DNA from: Candidatus Zhuqueibacterota bacterium 4484_87
GTDB lineage: Bacteria; Zhuqueibacterota; Zhuqueibacteria; Thermofontimicrobiales; Thermofontimicrobiaceae
Direction of reading: 5' to 3'
Length of the DNA stretch: 5,520 bases
NCBI GenBank assembly: GCA_002085355.1
Contig: NATN01000242.1
Location: 1 to 5,520, forward strand
Below the pieces are notes generated by a model. The model was given only the letters and a program-made list of their open reading frames with translations. It did no database searches and was not told the origin of the DNA. Both the position numbers and the translations under genes were made by a program. Of the stretch, positions 1 to 5,515 are shown piece after piece. Every line of letters starts with the position of its first letter. Position 1 is the first letter of the stretch.

Positions 1-2
1 AA

Positions 3-566
3 AGATTGAAATTTTTACGGCTCAATAATTTTCGTTTTTCTGCGACGCTGAGACTTCAGGGAAGAAAAAAAGATAGCGGGAAAAAAGAATCCGCAATCGA
101 AGAACAGCAGCAGTTTTTCGATCCGGTCACCGGAGAACCGGTTTCTGAACAGGAATATTACGATCGCCTCTACCAACCGGGCGGGGATCGTTTCGACGTT
201 AATGATAGATTTTCCGGTCTTGACATTTCTTGGCGCATGTCGTTGGCGTTGAGCTTCTCGCTGAACAATTACAATCCTGAAAATCCAGTGAAAAATTACT
301 ATCTGGACATCAATGGCATGGAAGTGCAGCTCACCAAGAACTGGAAAATCAACTACAGCGCCCATTACGATTTGCGCACCAAACAGGTGGTGAATCATTC
401 CTTCACTTTTTACCGCAACCTCCACTGCTGGGAAGCGCGTCTCACTTGGCGGCCTTCGGGAATCGGCGGTAATTCTTACTATTTGCGTATCAACGTCAAA
501 GCGCCGCAGCTCAGAGACTTGAAATACGAACAACGCGGGGGACGGAGCAGTGTGCTAAGATTTTGA
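3..566 (+). CDS. LptD-like LPS-assembly outer-membrane protein, C-terminal fragment
   Basis: This is the last 188 codons of a gene that begins upstream of the window; the frame is open to the left edge, so the TTG at 6 need not be a real start. The segment has alternating polar and aromatic strands as expected for an outer-membrane beta-barrel (for example 'WRMSLALSFSLNNYN', 'WKINYSAHYDL', 'SYYLRINVKAP') and ends in F, usual for barrel proteins recognised by BAM. The block 'FYRNLHCWEARLTW' followed by 'APQLRDLKYEQ' resembles the end of the FCB-type OstA/LptD protein, which inserts lipopolysaccharide into the outer leaflet of the outer membrane. An acidic, Gln-rich loop (EEQQQFFDPVTGEP, about residues 33-46) lies between two strands and is probably a loop. 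The family call rests on remembered motif similarity. The alternative is another large barrel protein of unknown role. Confidence 0.72.
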   Translation, partial: RLKFLRLNNFRFSATLRLQGRKKDSGKKESAIEEQQQFFDPVTGEPVSEQEYYDRLYQPGGDRFDVNDRFSGLDISWRMSLALSFSLNNYNPENPVKNYYLDINGMEVQLTKNWKINYSAHYDLRTKQVVNHSFTFYRNLHCWEARLTWRPSGIGGNSYYLRINVKAPQLRDLKYEQRGGRSSVLRF

Positions 567-700
567 GGGGATAATTTTTGAGCGGGAAACTAATAAACTG
601 CTGCAAATATATTGTTAACCATCAAGGCTCGTGATGAAAAGAAAATGTCTTTCTTCCTCTGTGTTCTCGACAACTCTGTGGCCGAATAGCTACAAAAAAA

Positions 701-738
701 AATAGCATCCCCGAAAAGAACAAGGATGCTATCTTTTT
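701..738. terminator. Bidirectional rho-independent terminator between convergent genes
   Basis: A 9-bp perfect stem pairs 702-710 (ATAGCATCC) with 724-732 (GGATGCTAT), with a 13-nt loop. The left arm is preceded by a run of nine A (694-702, overlapping the stem by one base) and the right arm is followed by C then TTTTT (734-738), so the hairpin has a U-tract when read from either strand. It lies about 135 bp after the LptD stop and 36 bp beyond the stop of the minus-strand ORF at 768-971, the place expected for a shared terminator of convergent genes. Confidence 0.75.
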
Positions 739-767
739 ATCTAATACTGCTTTCAATCCTGATGAAA

Positions 768-971
768 TCAATCCCATGAATGTGAATGAATATGATTCGG
801 GCAGAATGCTCGGCCTGTTTCCGGGTCGAACTGAATCGGTTTGCCGTCAACCGGGCAGGTAGGAATTTTTCCGTCTTCAAACATGTCTGCTGTCAAACGC
901 GTCGGCCGCACTCGGATGCCGTTTGCGAGATTTTCAGCATATTTTACTGCCAGAGCCGTTTCTACCAGCAC
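768..971 (-). CDS. Small protein with CPxD...CPNH motif, possibly a truncated pseudopilin or zinc-ribbon protein
   Basis: A 67-aa ORF is read from a GTG at 971-969. The C-terminal half looks like real protein: 'DGKIPTCPVDGKPIQFDPE' followed by 'TGRAFCPNH' has two CP motifs 22 residues apart and a closing His. Two readings are possible. The 'gxIP..CP.dG......tG...CPNH' ending is seen in type IV pilin/pseudopilin-like proteins of this part of the tree, and it also resembles a single zinc ribbon in which the second Cys of a CxxC has become Asp (CPVD). No signal, membrane helix or prepilin N-terminus is present. The codon just before the GTG is an in-frame TAG (974-972) and no Shine-Dalgarno sequence is visible, so the start is doubtful; the alternative is the ATG at codon 30. 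A terminator lies just downstream, which supports an expressed, or formerly expressed, gene. It could be a decayed remnant. Confidence 0.5.
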   Translation of the reverse strand: MLVETALAVKYAENLANGIRVRPTRLTADMFEDGKIPTCPVDGKPIQFDPETGRAFCPNHIHSHSWD

Positions 972-1098
972 CTAATGAATTTTACGAGCAATAAAAATAA
1001 AAAGAAGTGATAACTTCAATAAATTCAACGATAAAAAAAGATGGCAACAATTTGGCGAGAACTTTTTAATTGTGGGTGAATTTCCACATCGCAATTTC

Positions 1099-1134
1099 AA
1101 AGTGTCTCACTCCTTTGCAAATGAGTCACTTTTT
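1099..1134. other. Imperfect hairpin, possible terminator
   Basis: AAAGTG (1099-1104) pairs with CACTTT (1127-1132), followed inward by a T-T mismatch and CTCA (1106-1109) pairing with TGAG (1122-1125); the loop is 12 nt. Read on the plus strand it ends in TTTTT (1130-1134), like a terminator, yet no plus-strand gene lies upstream. On the minus strand it sits about 60 bp beyond the stop of the gene at 1192-1920, but there the T-tract is poor. Its use as that gene's terminator is plausible but not shown. The rest of 972-1191 shows nothing else I can name. Confidence 0.35.
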
Positions 1135-1191
1135 AACATCGGGAGACAGGTAACATCATTCGGATTGATTTGCGGGAATAGGAAAGAGAAA

Positions 1192-1920
1192 CTATTTTTC
1201 CTCGGCTGCAGATTCATCAAGCCGTTTGCTGCAATCAAGTAGTAGTTGCATGGTTGGTTTGTCGATATTCTTTTCTGTTTCCATCACATCTTTTTCAAAC
1301 ACAAAAATTCCGCGGCGCCAGCTCATCATTTCTTCCACAGCATCCTCGCCGGAAAAAGTTTGTACCAGGGCAAAGGTAATTTCTCCGTTTTCCAGAGCAA
1401 TTTGACCGTCGGCAATATCGCGATAGATGGTGAGAATACCGCTTTTTTGGTTGAGATTCAACATCTGAATGATTTCTGCTAATTTAAAATCCTCTAACTT
1501 GCCAATGAAAGCCTGATTTCCTTTGAGCGCTTTCTGCGATATCAGGTCGAAATAGGAAAGAAGGGAGCCGATTCGCTCAAGCAATTCCTCGTCGCGAACT
1601 GATTCGTTCACGATGTCATTCACGCCAATGTGGTGGGCACTGAGTCGTTCGTTCCAGGGGATGTAGCTGATGAAAAGCATAAACGGAGTAGTTGCCAGAC
1701 GCGGGTGGTTTCTGATCATGTAGCAAAAATCAATACCGTCAATGTGCCCCGCCTGGTGTGCTGAAATGATCAGATGCGGTTTCTTCTTTCGCGCAAGATC
1801 AAACCCGTCTTTTGTGTTAGCAGAACTGAGCGTTGAATAGCCTTCTTTTTCCACGATGGCAGAAATTCGCTGTCTTTTTCTTTTGTCCGGATTGACGATC
1901 AGAATAGTTTTTCTGGGCAT
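1192..1920 (-). CDS. Degenerate receiver domain fused to PATAN/DUF4388 domain
   Basis: A 242-aa cytoplasmic signalling protein. Residues about 4-125 have a CheY-like receiver fold pattern ('KTILIVNPDKRKRQRI' as beta1-alpha1, 'KKPHLIISAHQAGHIDG' as beta3 and its loop). The position that normally carries the phospho-acceptor Asp is Ala54 (LIISAH instead of LIILDL). The conserved Thr/Ser is kept as Ser85, and the conserved Lys appears replaced by Glu106 (DIVNES instead of DYLTKP). Asp12 remains of the acidic pair. Phosphorylation is therefore unlikely, and it should act as a pseudo-receiver. Residues about 136-235 match DUF4388/PATAN: 'FIGKLEDFKLAEIIQMLNLN', 'KSGILTI', 'GQIALENGEITFA' and 'WRRGIFVFEKD'. 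This domain is common beside receivers in FCB and deltaproteobacterial proteins and is thought to mediate protein interactions. The ATG at 1920 gives a receiver starting at the normal place; only a weak AGG lies 12 nt upstream. The upstream region contains DnaA boxes. No partner kinase is in view. Confidence 0.85.
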   Translation of the reverse strand: MPRKTILIVNPDKRKRQRISAIVEKEGYSTLSSANTKDGFDLARKKKPHLIISAHQAGHIDGIDFCYMIRNHPRLATTPFMLFISYIPWNERLSAHHIGVNDIVNESVRDEELLERIGSLLSYFDLISQKALKGNQAFIGKLEDFKLAEIIQMLNLNQKSGILTIYRDIADGQIALENGEITFALVQTFSGEDAVEEMMSWRRGIFVFEKDVMETEKNIDKPTMQLLLDCSKRLDESAAEEK

Positions 1921-1981
1921 TTCGCTGTAACCTGAAATTATTAGTGTTTTAGAAAAATAAGAAATCTATATCTTGTGCTAT

Positions 1982-2009
1982 TGTGAATAACTTGTGGATA
2001 AGTGGATAA
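1982..2009 (-). promoter_or_regulatory. Cluster of three DnaA boxes
   Basis: Read on the minus strand, the sites are TTATCCACT (2009-2001, one mismatch), TTATCCACA (2001-1993, the perfect E. coli-type R box) and TTATTCACA (1990-1982, perfect to TTATNCACA). The second and third start 11 bp apart, about one helical turn, and the first abuts the second with a one-base overlap, so the three would form a cooperative array on one face. Two exact TTATNCACA matches this close are very unlikely by chance: about 0.02 are expected in 574 bp counting both strands. The cluster begins 62 bp upstream of the start codon of the pseudo-receiver gene. Confidence 0.75.
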
Positions 2010-2284
2010 CTCAAACAGAAATTAAAATTTTCAATCGTAACTTCAAAAGATGATCCCCAAAATAAAAAATCAATATATGGAATATTACAGCAATGTTACA
2101 ACAACATTTTGTATGGGAGATTACAAAGATATAACTTCAATAAAAATAAATAGATATAAAATTTGTTACAAAAATGCAAAAATTTGACTTATTTCCCTTA
2201 ATTGCTTATTTTGAAACTAATTAGCGGAAGCAGTTTGCCGAAACAAGCCATGACGTTTGCTATATCCATTTAGCTTCGCATTAT

Positions 2285-2293
2285 TGTGGATAA
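2285..2293 (-). promoter_or_regulatory. DnaA box (isolated)
   Basis: This is a perfect TTATCCACA on the minus strand (TGTGGATAA on plus), in the same orientation as the cluster about 280 bp to the left. The AT-rich 2056-2220 segment lies between it and the cluster. Confidence 0.65.
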
Positions 2294-2338
2294 CTTTTAT
2301 TTTTTCAAACAGCTCCCAAATGACTGTCAAAATTCCGA

Positions 2339-2378
2339 GGGAAAATCATCCTGAAAAATAATTTTCATAATTTTTCCC
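2339..2378. other. Nested hairpin in the AT-rich intergenic region
   Basis: The outer stem GGGAAAA (2339-2345) pairs with TTTTCCC (2372-2378). After an internal loop, the inner stem TGAAAA (2352-2357) pairs with TTTTCA (2362-2367) around a 4-nt loop (ATAA). No T-tract follows on either side, so a terminator is unlikely. It may be a structured DNA site or a 5' leader element of the downstream gene. Confidence 0.4.
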
Positions 2379-2444
2379 AACAGCGTGAAACTCAAAAAAT
2401 TCAGAGACAGACATGCGGTGAACACAAAAAAGAATAAATAAATA

Positions 2445-2472
2445 TTGACTTTAAATGAAAAAATTATTAAAT
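2445..2472 (+). promoter_or_regulatory. Possible sigma70-type promoter of the membrane kinase gene
   Basis: TTGACT (2445-2450) matches the -35 consensus at five of six positions. A 16-bp spacer leads to TTAAAT (2467-2472), and TAAATA one base later gives a spacing of 17. TATAAC (2475-2480) also looks like a -10 box but lies too far from the -35. The predicted transcript would start only 10-20 nt before the ATG at 2495, giving a very short leader. The region is so AT-rich that chance matches are likely. Confidence 0.35.
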
Positions 2473-2494
2473 AGTATAACAAATTTTTCGTTTA

Positions 2495-4015
2495 ATGTCA
2501 ACAACAAAATGGTTAAGAGAGATGGATTGGTTTTGGCTTGCGGTGTTACTCTTGGGACTGGGATCGATTATTTGGTTGACAGAATATGTCAGAAAAAAAA
2601 TTAATTTGTCAGTGAGCATCACCAGGAAATTGGTCCACATGCTGACTGGAATTTTCATCAGCTCCACACCATTTTTGATTCATGACCGGATTCCGTTGCT
2701 GGTTGTTTCCGGCCTCTTTACTATAGTGAACATCGTGGCGATTCACCGGGGCTGGATGCCCGGTTTACATAAAACGGAAAGAAAAACGTACGGAACAGTT
2801 TTTTATCCGTTGTCGTTTTTTATTCTGACTTTGCTTCTTTGGGACGGGTATAAATCGATTTTAGTGATTTCCATGCTCATCATGGCTCTCGGCGATGCGT
2901 TCGCCGCAATTATCGGCGAACATGTTCAGTCGCCAGCAAATTATAAAATATCCGGCGAACAAAAGTCCCTTCAGGGATCTTTTGCGATGTTTGGCATGTC
3001 ATTTCTCATCATCTTTGGGGGACTCTCTTTTCTCAGCAGCACGATAGACCATATTCAAGTGAGTCCCTTTCACGCGCTATGGTATGCATTGATCATATCG
3101 CTCATTGTGACGGCTTGTGAAGCATTATCATATAGAGGCTCGGACAATTTGAGCGTGCCGCTGAGCGCGGCATTTTTTATACACTATGTGATCAGTCATT
3201 CCGTGGCTGATAATCTGGCTTTCTCGTTTGGCGTCGGGTTGGCGCTGTTGATTGCGGCGGTTTCTATTTATCTAAAATTTCTCAAAGGCAGCGGTGCAGT
3301 ATCAACATTTCTTCTGGGAGCAGTTGTTTTTGGCGTTGGCAGATGGGAATTCAGCCTACCGCTGTTGTTGTTTTTTGTGCTTTCCAGCATTTTATCAAAA
3401 TTGGGAAAACAGTGGAAAGCGCGATTTGCCGATACTTTTCAGAAAGGCGGTAAACGAGACCTGGGACAGGTACTTGCCAATGGCGGTCTGGGCGGACTTT
3501 TGGTTGTCCTGTGGAATTTTTTCCCCAATGATGGTATTTATCTGGCATTTGTCGGATCTATTGCTGCCGTGACCGCAGATACCTGGGGTACGGAAATCGG
3601 AGTTTTTTCCAAGATCATGCCGCGGCATATAATTGACTTCAGAAAAGTCCCACCGGGAACTTCTGGTGGAGTGACTCTGCTCGGATTTTTAGGAGGGCTT
3701 GCCGGGAGTCTGGTGATCGTTTACGTGAGCAAGTTTGCCACAACGCGGTACGACGAATATCTTTGGGTTTTACCGCTGATCATTGTGGCGGCTGGCGTTT
3801 TTGGTAGCATTGTGGATAGTATTGTTGGTGCAACAATACAGGCACAGTTTAAATGTCCCAATTGCGGAAAAATTACTGAAAAACACATTCATTGTGAAAA
3901 TTACGCCACGGTTCTGCATTCCGGTATTGAGCTGATTGACAATGATGTGGTGAATGCAATTTGCGCGTTTAGCGGGGCGGCTTTTGCGTATGCTGCCTAT
4001 TTGTTGATGATCTGA
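2495..4015 (+). CDS. Fused dolichol/phytol kinase-like and DUF92 (VTE6-like) membrane protein
   Basis: A 506-aa inner-membrane protein with roughly 15 hydrophobic segments and two family halves. Residues about 11-260 resemble the CTP-dependent dolichol/phytol kinase family: 'RKLVH' (44-48), 'ERKTYG' (95-100), 'LGDAFAAIIGE' (132-142), 'KSLQGS' (157-162) and 'CEALSYRGSDNLSVP' (208-222). Residues about 262-506 match DUF92 (TIGR00297, TMEM19/VTE6-like): 'KGSGAVSTFLLG' (264-275), 'KRDLGQVLANGG' (320-331), 'TADTWGTEIG' (360-369), 'GTSGGVTLLG' (388-397), 'GSIVDSIVGATIQA' (437-450) and 'IDNDVVNA' (481-488), plus CPNC (454-457) and HIHC (464-467). In plants the separate enzymes VTE5 and VTE6 convert phytol to phytyl-phosphate and then phytyl-diphosphate. 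A fusion suggests both steps on some prenol, but the substrate here is unknown. No Shine-Dalgarno precedes M1; M10 (2522) is an alternative start without clear support. Confidence 0.85.
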   Translation: MSTTKWLREMDWFWLAVLLLGLGSIIWLTEYVRKKINLSVSITRKLVHMLTGIFISSTPFLIHDRIPLLVVSGLFTIVNIVAIHRGWMPGLHKTERKTYGTVFYPLSFFILTLLLWDGYKSILVISMLIMALGDAFAAIIGEHVQSPANYKISGEQKSLQGSFAMFGMSFLIIFGGLSFLSSTIDHIQVSPFHALWYALIISLIVTACEALSYRGSDNLSVPLSAAFFIHYVISHSVADNLAFSFGVGLALLIAAVSIYLKFLKGSGAVSTFLLGAVVFGVGRWEFSLPLLLFFVLSSILSKLGKQWKARFADTFQKGGKRDLGQVLANGGLGGLLVVLWNFFPNDGIYLAFVGSIAAVTADTWGTEIGVFSKIMPRHIIDFRKVPPGTSGGVTLLGFLGGLAGSLVIVYVSKFATTRYDEYLWVLPLIIVAAGVFGSIVDSIVGATIQAQFKCPNCGKITEKHIHCENYATVLHSGIELIDNDVVNAICAFSGAAFAYAAYLLMI

Positions 4016-4071
4016 AGTGAGTTTCTGGTTTCGAGTTGGGCGTTTCGTGTTTTCCATTTTGTGTTGAAAAT
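4016..4071. repeat. Degenerate heptamer array, TTCGAGT orientation
   Basis: It starts directly after the TGA of the membrane kinase gene. Eight consecutive 7-bp units can be read: agtgagt, ttctggt, ttcgagt, tgggcgt, ttcgtgt, tttccat, tttgtgt, tgaaaat. All eight end in T, seven begin with T and six have G at position 6. The best unit, TTCGAGT (4030-4036), is the exact reverse complement of the core unit of the right-hand array. Confidence 0.6.
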
Positions 4072-4126
4072 ATGAGTAAGCAGATTGAAAGAATTTCTTA
4101 ATTCTGCATCTCAACGCGAACCAAAA

Positions 4127-4203
4127 ACTCGAAATTACGAGCCCCAAACTCGAAACTCCAAACTACGAACTCGAAACTATAAACAATGAACCCTGAACAA
4201 TGA
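4127..4203. repeat. Degenerate heptamer array, ACTCGAA orientation
   Basis: Eleven consecutive 7-bp units with consensus ACTCGAA. Exact copies start at 4127, 4148 and 4169, 21 bp apart, with variants such as actccaa, actacga, actataa and acaatga between and after them. All eleven end in A, ten begin with A and ten have C at position 2. It is inverted relative to the array at 4016-4071: GTTTCGAGTT (4028-4037) pairs perfectly with AACTCGAAAC (4147-4156), and a further GGGC/GCCC and TCGT/ACGA extend the stem. It ends 15 bp before the enolase Shine-Dalgarno site. Confidence 0.7.
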
Positions 4204-4218
4204 TAAATCATGAAACAG

Positions 4219-4224
4219 AAGGAG
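4219..4224 (+). promoter_or_regulatory. Strong ribosome binding site of enolase
   Basis: AAGGAG lies 7 nt before the ATG at 4232 and fixes that start. It is the only strong Shine-Dalgarno sequence in front of a gene in this window, in keeping with high expression of a glycolytic enzyme. Confidence 0.85.
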
Positions 4225-4231
4225 AAACAAA

Positions 4232-5515
4232 ATGACGACGATTGTTGATGTATTCGGACGAGAGGTACTTGATTCGCGTGGGAATCCCACTGTTGAGGTA
4301 GAGGTTTTACTGGAAAGTGGCGCTGGTGGTAGTGCAATAGTGCCTTCAGGCGCATCGACTGGAGAGCACGAAGCTGTAGAATTACGCGATGGAGATAAAA
4401 GCCGTTATAACGGCAAAGGTGTGACCAAAGCAGTGGAAAATGTCAACGAAATTATTGCCGAAGAAATTATCGGTGAAGACGCGACAGAGCAGATTGTGAT
4501 TGATAATATTCTCTGTGAATTGGATGGCACAAAAAATAAAGAAAAATTGGGCGCGAATGCAATTCTGGGTGTTTCCATCGCTGTGGCAAAAGCGGCTGCG
4601 AATGCGCTGGATTTACCGCTTTTTCAGTACATCGGCGGCGTACATGCGCGTACATTGCCGGTTCCGCAGATGAATATTTTGAACGGTGGCGCTCATGCCG
4701 ACAATAATGTTGATTTACAAGAGTTCATGGTCATGCCCGCCGGAGCTCCTAATTTCGCCGATGCGTTGCGCATGGGATCCGAGACATTCCATGCCCTGAA
4801 ATCGGTGCTGAAGGGCAAAGGCTATAATACAGCAGTTGGCGATGAAGGCGGTTTTGCTCCGGATCTCAAATCCAACGAGGAAGCAATAGAGGTCATTCTC
4901 GAAGCGATCGAAAAAGCAGGATACAAGCCGGGACAGGATATTTTTCTGGCATTAGATCCGGCGTCAAGCGAATTTTTTGATACAGAGAAAAAATTGTATA
5001 TTCTCAAATCGGAAAACAAACAGCTCTCTCCGGATCAGATGGTTGATTTTTATGCTGATTTTGTGGATAAATATCCCATCGCCTCAATTGAGGACGGCAT
5101 GGCAGAGGATGACTGGGATGGCTGGAAAATCATGACTGAACGGTTGGGAAGCAAAATTCAGATTGTTGGCGATGATCTGTTTGTCACCAACACTGAACGG
5201 CTGGCTAAAGGCATTGAAATGGGCGTGTGTAATTCGATTTTGATCAAATTGAATCAAATCGGTACGTTGACCGAGACACTGGATGCCATCGAAATGGCGC
5301 ACAAAGCCGGCTACACCGCGGTGATTTCTCACCGTTCCGGTGAAACCGAGGACACGACCATTGCTGATGTTGCTGTAGCTGCAAATACCGGACAGATTAA
5401 AAGCGGATCAGCGTCGCGAACCGATCGCATTGCTAAATACAATCAGTTGATGCGCATCGAGGAAATCTTGGGCGAAGCCGCTGTCTTTGCCGGAAAGAGT
5501 GTTTTGAAAAAGTAA
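4232..5515 (+). CDS. eno: Enolase (phosphopyruvate hydratase)
   Basis: A complete 427-aa cytoplasmic glycolytic enzyme that interconverts 2-phosphoglycerate and phosphoenolpyruvate, with two Mg2+ ions; the length is normal for bacterial enolases. The N-terminal domain begins 'REVLDSRGNPTVEVEV' and carries the mobile-loop 'PSGASTGEHEAVELRDGD' (38-55). The barrel domain has all catalytic landmarks: His155 in 'NGGAHADN', Glu164 in 'LQEFM', the acid-base Glu205 in 'GDEGGF', the metal ligands Asp242 ('ALDPASSEF'), Glu287 ('SIEDGM') and Asp314 ('GDDLF'), the catalytic base Lys339 ('LIKLNQIGT'), 'SHRSGETED' (366-374) and Lys390 in 'GQIKSGSASRTDR'. Nothing is missing, and the gene should be functional. 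The downstream flank has only 5 bp, so a terminator or operon partner cannot be seen. It follows the membrane kinase gene on the same strand after 216 bp occupied by inverted repeats, so it probably has its own promoter. Confidence 0.98.
   Translation: MTTIVDVFGREVLDSRGNPTVEVEVLLESGAGGSAIVPSGASTGEHEAVELRDGDKSRYNGKGVTKAVENVNEIIAEEIIGEDATEQIVIDNILCELDGTKNKEKLGANAILGVSIAVAKAAANALDLPLFQYIGGVHARTLPVPQMNILNGGAHADNNVDLQEFMVMPAGAPNFADALRMGSETFHALKSVLKGKGYNTAVGDEGGFAPDLKSNEEAIEVILEAIEKAGYKPGQDIFLALDPASSEFFDTEKKLYILKSENKQLSPDQMVDFYADFVDKYPIASIEDGMAEDDWDGWKIMTERLGSKIQIVGDDLFVTNTERLAKGIEMGVCNSILIKLNQIGTLTETLDAIEMAHKAGYTAVISHRSGETEDTTIADVAVAANTGQIKSGSASRTDRIAKYNQLMRIEEILGEAAVFAGKSVLKK

Larger units (their letters stand above)
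1921..2494. other. Gene-free AT-rich region with DnaA boxes: candidate replication origin
   Basis: This 574-bp gap lies between divergently transcribed genes and carries no convincing ORF. It holds a cluster of three DnaA-box sequences (1982-2009) and a fourth (2285-2293), all in one orientation. Between them the sequence is very AT-rich: 2101-2220 has 25 G/C in 120, and 2121-2180 has 9 in 60, which would suit a DNA unwinding element. TGTTACAA occurs twice (2094-2101 and 2164-2171, exactly 70 bp apart) and TAACTTCAA twice (2038-2046 and 2132-2140). A nested hairpin is at 2339-2378. Together these match the general architecture of a bacterial oriC. Against it, no dnaA, dnaN, rpmH, mnmG or parAB gene is visible here, although in many lineages oriC is not next to them. 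The alternative is a DnaA-regulated promoter region for the minus-strand gene. Confidence 0.45.

Noticed and set aside
15..533. Long minus-strand open frame opposite the LptD fragment
   Set aside because: It is the antisense shadow of the LptD-like coding sequence; its product has no recognisable domain, while the plus strand has a clear barrel pattern and family motif.
567..700. Possible small gene or RNA after the LptD stop
   Set aside because: No frame, promoter or structured element stands out; it appears to be plain 3' flank before the terminator.
786..1010. Plus-strand 74-aa frame across the small Cys ORF
   Set aside because: Low-complexity end (NFTSNKNKKK), no ribosome site and no motif; the minus strand carries the protein-like CP...CPNH sequence and a terminator in the right place.
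2467..2667. Minus-strand 66-aa frame over the start of the membrane kinase gene
   Set aside because: Antisense shadow of a clear membrane protein gene, without motif or ribosome site.
4016..4203. CRISPR array
   Set aside because: Units are 7 bp, degenerate and contiguous, with no spacers of uniform length and no cas genes.
4098..4355. Minus-strand 85-aa reading frame overlapping the start of enolase, with repeated FEF segments
   Set aside because: The peptide repeat (SFEFVVW, SFEFGAR, NFEFLVR) is the translation of the 7-bp DNA repeat, whose three-unit length of 21 bp stays in frame. The rest is antisense to enolase, and there is no family match or ribosome site.
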